Assembly: GCA_964647745.1 (NCBI GenBank)
Contig: CAZYJG010000077.1
Coordinates: 1-6,369, forward strand
From: Thiopontia sp964647745
GTDB lineage: Bacteria; Pseudomonadota; Gammaproteobacteria; GCF-002020875
Length of the DNA stretch: 6,369 bases
Reading direction: 5' to 3'
Shown here piece after piece: positions 1 through 5,511 of the stretch (positions are counted from its first letter, which is position 1; the number at the start of each line of letters is the position of its first letter). The position numbers and the translations under genes are program-made. The notes under the pieces are model-generated. The model was not told where the DNA came from and did no database searches. It saw nothing but the letters and a program-made list of their open reading frames with translations.

Positions 1-139
1 GGGGGAGGAATCTTGGGAAATCTTCGAAGCGACGCCCCCCTCCTAGCGCGAGTAAGGGGGAGAGTAACTCTATCTAGGGGTGGTATTCAACCAATTCAAC
101 CAATTAAATTGAAGGGACAGAGATCAAATTTGATCTATG
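1..139. other. Gene-free left edge
   Basis: No credible gene lies here. The minus strand downstream of the napH stop has no start codon with a reading frame, so the nap-related unit appears to end at napH or resume beyond the window. The stretch holds C and G runs that could pair (36-41 with 55-60, loop of 13), a 5-1-5 inverted repeat at 61-71, a short tandem repeat at 85-105, and a palindrome with FNR/ANR-like boxes at 114-143. None of the hairpins is followed by a T-tract, so I do not call a terminator. Confidence 0.6.
85..105. repeat. 9-bp tandem direct repeat
   Basis: The unit ATTCAACCA occurs twice in tandem (85-93 and 94-102), followed by the first three bases of a third copy. It lies between the FNR-like boxes and the left edge. 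It could be slippage or part of a binding region; nothing else supports a function. Confidence 0.5.
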
Positions 140-143
140 TCAC
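96..143 (-). promoter_or_regulatory. Possible FNR/ANR-type leftward promoter
   Basis: A perfect 16-bp palindrome, AGATCAAATTTGATCT, lies at 121-136. Its right half starts the 14-mer TTGAT-CTAT-GTCAC (130-143), which matches 9 of 10 fixed positions of the Pseudomonas-type ANR box TTGAT-N4-GTCAA. The left half gives an 8/10 match at 114-127. Read leftward, a TTTAAT hexamer at 108-103 (5/6 to TATAAT) would start transcription near 95-97. That puts the centre of the 130-143 box about 40.5-41.5 bases upstream, the usual class II activation spacing. The box overlaps the napH stop codon. The target gene would lie off the left edge. Motif matches are seen directly; regulator and promoter activity are inferred. 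Confidence 0.35.
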
Positions 144-1051
144 GCTGCAGGGGGCTGCTTATAACTTTTGGTATGGTCTCCAAAACGTCCGCCATAACGA
201 AACACATCCGGTCCACAGATATCGATACAACGCCCGCAGTTGGTGCACTGTGACTCATCAATCACCGGGCTTGTCCCCGCCTCACCCTTGAGGGCAGGGC
301 GGATCACCTGGGGTTCGGGGCAGACCGCATAACAGTCCATGCAGTCATCGCACGCCTCACGCCGGGCGGTACGTACCCGCAGCAGGCTGAACCTTCCAAG
401 CAGGCTGTAGAAGGCACCCATCGGGCAGAGGTGGCCGCACCAGCCGTTGCGGCTCCAGAGCAGGTCGTAGAGAAAGATCCCCACCACCAGGATCCACCCC
501 ATCCCAAATCCGTAGAAGATGCTGCGCTGCAGCAGGGTGACCGGGTTGACCAGCTCCCACAGTAGCTTGCCGCTCACCAGTGCGAGGATCATCACCAGAC
601 CGAGGAGCCAGAAGCGGATATTGGGGGAGAGGTCACACTTGCGCTTCAGCCCCAGCTTGCGCCGCAGCCAGGAGGCGCTGTCGGTCACCATGTTCATCGG
701 GCAGACCCAGGAGCAGTAGACCCGCCCCCCAACGGCAAGATAGAAGAGAAGCACAATCAGTGCCCCGATCAGGGCAGTGGTCTCAAAGGCCTGGCCGGCA
801 AGGAGGGTCTGCAGGTAGACAAAGGGGTCGGTCAGGGGGACGGTATCGAGGACCACGCTGGAGACCAGATTGCCCTTGATCAGCCAGAGCTCCTCCTCCA
901 GCTCTCCGAAGAACCAGATCGAGCCCAGTGGCCCCAGCAGAAAGAGCCCAATGATCGAGAGCTGGGAGATCCTGCGCAGCAGCAGCCACTTGTGGGAACG
1001 GATCCAACCCTTCTCCCTCACTGCCGCCTCTCCAGTCACATCACGCGCCAC
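140..1051 (-). CDS. napH: NapH-type quinol dehydrogenase membrane component (4Fe-4S)
   Basis: This 303-residue protein is an inner-membrane iron-sulfur protein of the NapH family, which with NapG passes electrons from quinol toward periplasmic nitrate reductase. Hydrophobic segments lie near residues 28-48, 92-110, 145-165 and 182-200. Two CxxxCP motifs characteristic of the family follow membrane segments (C113/C117 and C205/C209). Two ferredoxin clusters sit at the C-terminus (C234, C237, C240, C244 and C269, C272, C275, C279). The N-terminal GWIRSHKWLLLRR stretch resembles E. coli NapH. The GTG start at 1051 has AAGGAG seven bases upstream and overlaps the end of napF by 11 bases, implying translational coupling. 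An alternative GTG at 1021 also has a good ribosome site (GGAGAGG, five bases). No napG or napA is next to it, so a role as a NapH-like protein in another electron-transfer complex is possible. Confidence 0.88.
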   Translation of the reverse strand: MARDVTGEAAVREKGWIRSHKWLLLRRISQLSIIGLFLLGPLGSIWFFGELEEELWLIKGNLVSSVVLDTVPLTDPFVYLQTLLAGQAFETTALIGALIVLLFYLAVGGRVYCSWVCPMNMVTDSASWLRRKLGLKRKCDLSPNIRFWLLGLVMILALVSGKLLWELVNPVTLLQRSIFYGFGMGWILVVGIFLYDLLWSRNGWCGHLCPMGAFYSLLGRFSLLRVRTARREACDDCMDCYAVCPEPQVIRPALKGEAGTSPVIDESQCTNCGRCIDICGPDVFRYGGRFGDHTKSYKQPPAA

Positions 1052-1616
1052 TGCTCTGCTCCTTGCTCTTCTCTCGATGGTGCAACGTTAACGCATCCAC
1101 CGGACAGGGGGCAATACAGCTGCCGCAGCCGGTACACCGCTCCGCACTCATCTCCATCTGCAGCGCACCACCGACCCGGGGGCGAAAACGGAACACCCCC
1201 TCCAGACACTGATCTCCACAGATCTGGCAGACCACCCCCTTCTGCGCAATGCAGGTGTGGTTGACCCGTACCTCCAGATCCCAGGGGGTCCCATGATCCT
1301 CCTCGGAGAGAAAGCGCAACGCCTTCGGCTCACAACGGGTGACACACTCCTCACAGAAGGTACACTCCCCGCGCCTGAACTCAACCACCGGGAATTTGCC
1401 TCGCCCCTCCAACAGGATCTTCTCCGGGCAGTGGGTGATGCACTCGCCGCAGCGGGTGCAGGTCTCGGTAAAGTCGAACTCCTCCAGTGCCCACGGGGGG
1501 CGAAAGGGACGGTTCCTGCCGCTGACATCACCGCGCAGGAACTGGGCACGGCTCACCCCGCGCTCCGACCGGCGTTCCTTCTCTCCACCCTCTTTTCCCT
1601 TCAAAAAACCAAACAT
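1041..1616 (-). CDS. napF: NapF-type ferredoxin
   Basis: A soluble cytoplasmic polyferredoxin of 191 residues, matching NapF, an accessory protein thought to help mature or reduce the NapA catalytic subunit before export. The family mark RPPWALEEFDF appears at residues 39-49, just before the first cluster. Cysteine groups are C53/56/59/63, C85/88/91/95, a divergent set C122/130/133/137, and C161/164/167/171. The N-terminus (SRAQFLRG, residues 22-29) resembles the SRR...L.G start of E. coli NapF. It is longer than the roughly 164 residues of the E. coli protein, with a charged, Lys/Glu-rich N-terminal extension. The ATG start has only a modest GGGA ribosome site five bases away. It leads directly into napH with an 11-base overlap. 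The radical SAM gene lies 84 bases upstream on the same strand, so the three could be co-transcribed. Confidence 0.87.
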   Translation of the reverse strand: MFGFLKGKEGGEKERRSERGVSRAQFLRGDVSGRNRPFRPPWALEEFDFTETCTRCGECITHCPEKILLEGRGKFPVVEFRRGECTFCEECVTRCEPKALRFLSEEDHGTPWDLEVRVNHTCIAQKGVVCQICGDQCLEGVFRFRPRVGGALQMEMSAERCTGCGSCIAPCPVDALTLHHREKSKEQSSGA

Positions 1617-1700
1617 TCCATTCCCAATATCTTTTTCTCAAATCAACACCACTGACCAGGTATTAATCGTTGCGAAAGTATTGACACCCCTGATAACACC

Positions 1701-2303
1701 TTAACCTACCACATCCAGACTCCGCGCCCGGAATCCTACACCACACTCGGATGCAAGTTGTTGACATGCATCAATATCAACCCCCTCCAGTCCATCAATG
1801 GCCGTCGCATTCACCAGCGGAATCTCTCTCCCTGCGTGGCGCAGAAAATCGAGCATCGCCTTAAAGGAGCCCTCCAGTTGCGGCTGACAGTGGCGATTAT
1901 AGACTGTCTCATTTTGACCATTCATCGAGACCGATAGTTCATCAATCACCCCAACCATCTCCGGTACCACATTGCGCTTGTGGACCAGACTGGCCAGCCC
2001 ATCGGTATTGATGCGGGTACTCCCCCCATGCTGCTTGATCCAGCGCGCCACCTGCAGCAGGAACTTCAGCCGCAGGGTCGGCTCGCCGAAGCCACAAAAG
2101 ACCACCTGCGCATAATCGGAGGGGTTGCCAATGGCCTCAACCACCTCATCAAATTCGGGGCGATGATCTGCAGTCAGGTCATACTCATGAACCTGCATGC
2201 TCCCCTGGGTCTTGGGACAGAAGTCACAGACCAAGGTGCAGCGGTCGGTAATACTGAGGTAGAGTCGATCCTCAATCGGATAGGCAATGGTCTGGGCGGG
2301 CAC
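1701..2303 (-). CDS. TatD-linked radical SAM protein
   Basis: A compact radical SAM enzyme of about 200 residues that fits the family often found fused to or beside TatD nucleases; its substrate is unknown. From the GTG at 2303, the [4Fe-4S]/SAM motif CxxxCxxC is C22, C26 and C29, preceded by the family-like DRLYLSITDRC. GFGEPTLR at 71-78 is the SAM-binding GGE-like motif. RINTDGLASLV and SVSMNGQN are further conserved strands, and the protein ends with FRARSLDVVG, typical of this family's C-terminus. The start is uncertain. GTG 2303 gives the family-typical N-terminus (TIAYP...) and leaves 67 bases to the divergent ankyrin gene. ATG 2384 has a GAGG site six bases upstream but would overlap that gene head-to-head by 14 bases. 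No tatD gene is in the window. The family call is confident; the biochemical role is unknown. Confidence 0.85.
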   Translation of the reverse strand: MPAQTIAYPIEDRLYLSITDRCTLVCDFCPKTQGSMQVHEYDLTADHRPEFDEVVEAIGNPSDYAQVVFCGFGEPTLRLKFLLQVARWIKQHGGSTRINTDGLASLVHKRNVVPEMVGVIDELSVSMNGQNETVYNRHCQPQLEGSFKAMLDFLRHAGREIPLVNATAIDGLEGVDIDACQQLASECGVGFRARSLDVVG

Positions 2304-2370
2304 TGTAAACTTTCTGGGAAAAGTGATAAAAACCCATTCTCTCACTCCAACACCGGAACTACAAAGCCCA

Positions 2371-2907
2371 ATGAGACGCTCCATCCCGATCCTCTTCCTG
2401 CTCTTTCCACTCAGCGCAGTGGCAACCCCCAATCTGCTTGATGTCGTCAACCAGGGGGAGGCGCAGCTGGTCCAGCAGTTACTGGGCAGCAACACCCCAC
2501 TCTATCCCCGTACCCGCTCCGGTGAGACCCCGCTGCACCGGGCCGCCTACCATGGCTACCCGAAGATCATTGATCTCCTGCTTGCTGCGGGGAGCCGGGT
2601 GGACATCACCTCCAGACCCGGTGAGACCGCACTCCACAAGGCGGCACAGGGGGGGCATCTGGATATTATCCAGAGACTGCTGGAGGCGGGTGCCAACATC
2701 AACCAGCAGAGTGAGTATGGGATCACACCACTACAGAAGGCAGTTGCCGGTGGCCACATTGAGTCGGTCAAACTGCTGCTGGGGTGGGGCGCCAACCCGG
2801 AACTTGCGGACGATCTGGGGATTACCCCGCTGCAATATGCAACCATGGAGGAGGAGTCGGAGATTGCAGAACTGCTCAAATCCTACTTTACGGACCACTC
2901 TCAATAG
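2371..2907 (+). CDS. Exported ankyrin-repeat protein
   Basis: A 178-residue protein with a clear Sec signal peptide (MRRSIPILFLLFPLSAVA, cleavage likely after residue 18), so the mature chain should be periplasmic. It is almost entirely ankyrin repeats: a capping unit at about 20-48, full repeats at about 50-82 (GETPLHRAAYHGYPKIIDLL), 83-115 (GETALHKAAQGGHLDIIQRL) and 116-148 (GITPLQKAVAGGHIESVKLL), and a C-terminal cap at 149-175. The consensus TPLHxAAxxGHxxIVxxLLxxGAN is well kept. Such proteins are binding scaffolds; a partner cannot be told from sequence. The ATG at 2371 is preferred over the in-frame ATG at 2287 because it begins the signal peptide, although its ribosome site is poor (GGAA, 12 bases away). 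It diverges from the radical SAM gene and precedes the exported TPR gene by 101 bases. Confidence 0.85.
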   Translation: MRRSIPILFLLFPLSAVATPNLLDVVNQGEAQLVQQLLGSNTPLYPRTRSGETPLHRAAYHGYPKIIDLLLAAGSRVDITSRPGETALHKAAQGGHLDIIQRLLEAGANINQQSEYGITPLQKAVAGGHIESVKLLLGWGANPELADDLGITPLQYATMEEESEIAELLKSYFTDHSQ

Positions 2908-2914
2908 GTATAGA

Positions 2915-2956
2915 CTGAAAAAAGCATCCTGAAACAGGATATGCCTGCAGTTTCAG
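2915..2956 (+). other. Hairpin between ankyrin and TPR genes
   Basis: An inner stem, CCTG (2928-2931) with CAGG (2935-2938), extends to GCAT (2924-2927) with ATGC (2941-2944) across a two-base bulge. An outer pair, CTGAAA (2915-2920) and TTTCAG (2951-2956), could lengthen it. There is no T-tract after it, so it is more likely an mRNA processing or stabilising element than an intrinsic terminator. It starts 8 bases past the ankyrin stop codon. Confidence 0.3.
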
Positions 2957-3008
2957 CTTAGAGACTGACAAAGAACAACAACCACTATTCTCAAGGAGGA
3001 TGAGAAAC

Positions 3009-3542
3009 ATGAAAACAGCACACAGCGTACTGATCCCAACAGCATTTGCACTGACCCTGGGGCTATCACAATCACTGGCCGCATCCGTCGATGACACACA
3101 GAAAAGCGCAGGCATTCCGGAGGCGATCGAGCTCTATGTGCAGGCTGTGCCGATGGATATCAACTCCCTGAAGCGGGCACAACTGCTTGGAAAGGCGGAA
3201 AAGATACTGCAAAAGGTGATTGAGCGGGACCCCGGCTCTCTGGAGGCACACCGCAAGCTGCTGGGGATCTATCTGCAGAAGCAGGACTACACCAATGGGA
3301 TCAAGACGATGCAGAGTGCGATCAACCTCTCCCCAGAGGATCCCAAGCTCTTCATCTCTCTCGCCATACTCTACCAAAAATCGGGGGCCCTGGAGCTTGC
3401 CGAGGCGATGCTGGATCAGGCACTGGCACTCGACCCCAACCAGGAGTTGGCCAGGGAGTACAAGGTGGTCATCAAGAAAAAGCTGGAGATGGAGGAGAAG
3501 GCGATGAATGATGCCGCTGCCATCCATCAGCCACCCCATTAA
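3009..3542 (+). CDS. Exported TPR-repeat protein
   Basis: A 177-residue protein with a signal peptide (MKTAHSVLIPTAFALTLGLSQSLAA, cleavage near residue 25), so likely periplasmic. A linker helix (about 38-75) is followed by two tetratricopeptide repeats at about 78-111 (GSLEAHRKLLGIYLQKQDYT) and 112-145 (PKLFISLAILYQKSGALELA), then a charged Lys/Glu-rich helix at 146-166 and a short His/Pro tail. TPRs mediate protein-protein contacts; no catalytic motif is seen. The start is ATG 3009, which has AAGGAGG nine bases upstream; the in-frame ATG at 3000 abuts that site and is unlikely. It follows the ankyrin gene on the same strand. The pairing of two exported scaffold proteins suggests, but does not show, a common complex. 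An FNR-like box begins at the base after its stop codon. Confidence 0.85.
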   Translation: MKTAHSVLIPTAFALTLGLSQSLAASVDDTQKSAGIPEAIELYVQAVPMDINSLKRAQLLGKAEKILQKVIERDPGSLEAHRKLLGIYLQKQDYTNGIKTMQSAINLSPEDPKLFISLAILYQKSGALELAEAMLDQALALDPNQELAREYKVVIKKKLEMEEKAMNDAAAIHQPPH

Positions 3543-3592
3543 TTGAGCCAGATCAAATACAGCAACTGCCCCTGTTTGGGACAATCCATTCA
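3543..3592 (+). promoter_or_regulatory. FNR-type promoter of moaA
   Basis: TTGAG-CCAG-ATCAA at 3543-3556 matches 9 of 10 fixed positions of the FNR consensus TTGAT-N4-ATCAA. A -10-like hexamer, GACAAT (4/6), sits at 3580-3585 and predicts a start near 3591. The centre of the box (3549.5) is then at about -41.5, the canonical class II activation distance. In E. coli, moaA transcription is raised by FNR in anoxia, so the arrangement fits the gene. The predicted leader is about 195 bases. Motif and spacing are seen; activity is inferred. Confidence 0.55.
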
Positions 3593-3621
3593 ATATGCAG
3601 CGGGGTCAGCAACCAGGAAAG

Positions 3622-3636
3622 TGAACAAATTGTTCA
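3622..3636. promoter_or_regulatory. 15-bp operator-like inverted repeat
   Basis: TGAACAA-A-TTGTTCA is a perfect 7-1-7 inverted repeat in an AT-rich part of the predicted moaA leader, some 30 bases after the inferred transcription start. It could be a repressor operator or a small RNA hairpin. I do not recognise the regulator. Confidence 0.35.
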
Positions 3637-3716
3637 ATTTATCAAATTCCGGCGATCTGGAAATAGAGGAAAGATTAGCATAACCGGTTGATTAAATAGA
3701 GATAGAGAGGGTTTTC

Positions 3717-3763
3717 TCCCCTGTTGGCACAAGAACTGCTTCTATTTACTGAGAATCAGGGGA
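3717..3763 (+). promoter_or_regulatory. Leader stem upstream of moaA
   Basis: TCCCCTG (3717-3723) is exactly complementary to CAGGGGA (3757-3763), enclosing 33 bases that include a small AGAA/TTCT hairpin. The right arm ends 11 bases before the AAAGGG ribosome site (3775-3780) of moaA. In many gammaproteobacteria moaA is preceded by a molybdenum-cofactor riboswitch. This AT-rich leader does not visibly match that motif, so the role stays open: an attenuator, an unrecognised riboswitch or chance pairing. Confidence 0.3.
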
Positions 3764-3785
3764 AACCAGAACAGAAAGGGCATCC

Positions 3786-4772
3786 ATGAAACCAGAGCTG
3801 AAGGATCCATTTGGCAGAAAGATTGACTACCTGCGTCTGTCGGTCACCGATCGCTGTGACCTGCGCTGTGTCTACTGCATGCCACAGGGGTTTGATGATT
3901 ATGAGGCCCCGGATGACTGGCTCACCTTCGATGAGATCGAGCGTGTTGTCGGCCTGTTTGGTGAGATGGGGGTTAGCCGGGTTCGTCTGACTGGTGGCGA
4001 ACCACTGGTTCGCAAGGGGATCACGGAGCTGACCCAGCGCCTCTCCGGCCTGGATGGGGTCGAGGATCTCTCCCTGAGCACCAACTGTGTCAGCATGAAG
4101 AATTTTGCCCAGCCGCTCAAGGATGCCGGTGTCAGCCGCATCAATGTCAGCCTCGACAGCCTCAACCCCGATAAATTCAGACAGATTACCGGCGGCAAGC
4201 TGAGCAAGGTGATTGATGGCCTGATGGCCGCCAAGGAGGCCGGCTTTGCCCCCATCAAGATCAATGCGGTTGCGATGAAGGGGATCAACGATGACGAACT
4301 GGGTGACATGGTGGAGTTCTGTATTGAGCACGGCTTCACCCTGCGCTTTATCGAGACCATGCCCATTGGCTCAACCGGCTGCAACACCAAGGACTCCCAC
4401 TACATCGACCTGGAGGTGATTCGCAGGGAGCTGGAGCAGCGCTTTGACCTGATCCCCAGTGTGATGCCGGGTGGTGGCCCTGCCCGCTACTTCAAGGTCA
4501 GGGGGACCGACCTCCACTTCGGGTTCATCACCCCGATCTCCCAACACTTCTGCGAGACCTGCAACCGGGTCCGCCTCTCTACTGACGGCACACTCTATAT
4601 GTGTCTGGGTCAGGATGAGAAGTTCGAGCTGCGCCCCCTGCTGCGCGGTGGGGCCTCGGACCGGGAGATCCGGGAGGCAATCAACCACGCACTGACCCTG
4701 AAGCCGGAGCGCCACGAGTTCAACGAGGGCAAGGAGCAGACCGTCCGCTTCATGAACATGACAGGCGGCTAA
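3786..4772 (+). CDS. moaA: GTP 3',8-cyclase MoaA
   Basis: A 328-residue radical SAM enzyme that converts GTP to 3',8-cyclo-GTP, the first step of molybdenum cofactor synthesis, with MoaC acting next. The N-terminal cluster motif is C24-x3-C28-x2-C31 within LRLSVTDRCDLRCVYCMP. The SAM motif GGEP is at 70-73, and LDSL at 123-126 is a conserved strand. The second, GTP-facing cluster is C256-x2-C259-x13-C273, with the GTP-contact arginines in NRVRLS at 261 and 263. The chain ends in the Gly-Gly tail needed for catalysis. Length is typical. ATG 3786 has AAAGGG five bases upstream. One oddity is LSTNC at 97-101, where the family usually has TTNG. No other moa or moe gene is adjacent. Its product would serve Nap-type nitrate reductase among other enzymes. 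The leader suggests FNR control. Confidence 0.96.
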   Translation: MKPELKDPFGRKIDYLRLSVTDRCDLRCVYCMPQGFDDYEAPDDWLTFDEIERVVGLFGEMGVSRVRLTGGEPLVRKGITELTQRLSGLDGVEDLSLSTNCVSMKNFAQPLKDAGVSRINVSLDSLNPDKFRQITGGKLSKVIDGLMAAKEAGFAPIKINAVAMKGINDDELGDMVEFCIEHGFTLRFIETMPIGSTGCNTKDSHYIDLEVIRRELEQRFDLIPSVMPGGGPARYFKVRGTDLHFGFITPISQHFCETCNRVRLSTDGTLYMCLGQDEKFELRPLLRGGASDREIREAINHALTLKPERHEFNEGKEQTVRFMNMTGG

Positions 4773-4804
4773 CCCACTCACACCCCCCCAATAACCGCAC
4801 AACA

Positions 4805-4824
4805 AATACGTAATATTACGTATT
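4805..4824. promoter_or_regulatory. Perfect 20-bp palindrome (operator-like)
   Basis: The half-site AATACGTAAT is followed at once by its exact reverse complement, ending at 4824. It lies 32 bases after moaA and 46 bases before the GTG of the small membrane protein. A gap-free 20-bp palindrome ending in AATT-type flanks, with no T-tract, looks like a dimeric repressor site of the TetR/MarR kind rather than a terminator. I do not recognise the cognate regulator, and none is encoded in the window. The 7-mer AATACGT recurs at 5037-5043. Confidence 0.55.
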
Positions 4825-4870
4825 CCTCCCACCTGCCTCCTGAGATAGGGTCGTTCTCATGGAGGAGAGT

Positions 4871-4981
4871 GTGAAAAACATAACCCGCTTCTGCACCGAC
4901 ATCACCTGTGCGGGGCTCTACTTCTTTGGCGGACTCACACTGGCAACCCTGCTGATATTCCTGCTGATCGCCCTGCTGTAA
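4871..4981 (+). CDS. Small single-span membrane protein, 36 aa
   Basis: The open frame starts with GTG, has GGAGG at 4861-4865 with five-base spacing, and ends in TAA at 4979-4981. It encodes 36 residues, with a polar N-terminus (MKNITRFCTDITC) followed by a continuous hydrophobic stretch from about residue 14 to 36 (AGLYFFGG, then LTLATLLIFLLIALL). This predicts one membrane helix reaching the last residue. An in-frame ATG at 4859 would add four residues but would use the ribosome site as coding sequence. It carries two cysteines (8 and 13) near the membrane boundary. It sits alone between moaA and the secreted protein gene, behind a 20-bp palindrome. I do not recognise a family. A real microprotein is likely from the ribosome site plus the fully hydrophobic helix, but such a short frame could be chance. 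Confidence 0.6.
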   Translation: MKNITRFCTDITCAGLYFFGGLTLATLLIFLLIALL

Positions 4982-5178
4982 CGAACCCTGCTACGGCAGC
5001 ACCCTCCAACCACCCCTCCGCTTAAACGCTCTGGTCAATACGTGTGTATGGCTGATGAGCCTCTGGATGCCAGTAACCAGAACGAGGCACTATTCAAGAA
5101 TTCAATTGTTTGTTATGGTTGATAGGCTGATCTTGCGTCAGCAACACAATAATGATTGAACACCAGAAGGAGAAGCAG
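4982..5178. other. Intergenic region upstream of the secreted protein gene
   Basis: There is no gene here. It holds an imperfect stem at 5060-5087 (CCTC...GAGG and TGG...CCA), a copy of the half-site AATACGT at 5037-5043, and near the start codon a hairpin GCTGA (5126-5130) with TCAGC (5138-5142), extendable by GTT/AAC with an ATAG bulge. No strong -35/-10 pair stands out, so the promoter for the gene at 5179 is not located. Confidence 0.4.
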
Positions 5179-5475
5179 ATGAAAAAGATCTTGATCACAA
5201 TGGTGGCAGCACTGTTTGCCACAACCAGCGCCGTTGCATTTATGGGCGGTGATGACAATGAGTCCGGTGCTGCAGCCGGTTCAGCCGATGGTGCCATGGA
5301 TACCCGTGGTCGTGGTGCAGGAAAGGGGGCCGGCGATGCCGAGGGCAACTTCAGCATGTCCATCAACGCCTCCGGCAAGGGTTCCTCCAGCGCCGAGGCC
5401 GACATGGATGCCGCAGAGAATGTCCGCCTGAAGGGTGATACGGATGTCAGAACCGAGAGCTCCCCAGCTCGATAG
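5179..5475 (+). CDS. Secreted low-complexity Gly/Ala/Ser/Asp-rich protein
   Basis: A 98-residue protein with a textbook signal peptide (MKKILITMVAALFATTSAVA, cleavage after residue 20). The mature chain of about 78 residues is rich in Gly, Ala, Ser and Asp, net acidic, and has no aromatic residues beyond two Phe and no Cys. Alternating stretches such as GRGAGKGAGDAEG and NFSMSINASGKGSSSAEADM look disordered or able to form beta-rich assemblies. ATG 5179 is chosen because AAGGAG lies six bases upstream and the signal peptide begins there; the in-frame ATG at 5152 has neither. It is a single-gene unit closed by a strong terminator, as expected for an abundant short message. I do not recognise a family. 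A loose likeness in composition to small secreted proteins of sulfur-oxidising bacteria is only an impression. Confidence 0.8.
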   Translation: MKKILITMVAALFATTSAVAFMGGDDNESGAAAGSADGAMDTRGRGAGKGAGDAEGNFSMSINASGKGSSSAEADMDAAENVRLKGDTDVRTESSPAR

Positions 5476-5511
5476 CAAAGACTACTGCATCTATAATTTG
5501 CATTAACCCTG

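Noticed and set aside
36..60. CCCCCT/AGGGGG hairpin as a terminator
   Set aside because: The loop is 13 bases and neither strand shows a T-tract after the stem.
13..291. Rightward open frame of 92 codons at the left edge
   Set aside because: Half of it runs antisense through the napH 3' end, it has no ribosome site, and the protein has a repetitive, family-less sequence.
1633..1646. FNR/ANR-like half site TTGAT before napF (minus strand)
   Set aside because: Only one half matches, and at 17-30 bases before the start codon it is too close to act as an activator site.
1681..1709. Perfect TTGACA (-35) on the plus strand
   Set aside because: No TATAAT-like hexamer lies 16-18 bases on (ACCTAC is found), and it would fire antisense into the radical SAM gene.
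3591..3785. Known molybdenum-cofactor riboswitch
   Set aside because: The position is right, but I could not recognise its conserved bases or paired arms in this AT-rich leader. Only a covariance search could decide.
3756..4331. Leftward open frame of 191 codons antisense to moaA
   Set aside because: It mirrors the conserved moaA coding sequence and has no independent support.
5179..5475. Sulfur globule protein
   Set aside because: The protein is small, secreted and of low complexity, but it lacks the Gly/Asn/Tyr-rich repeats of the classical sulfur globule proteins, so the name is not justified.
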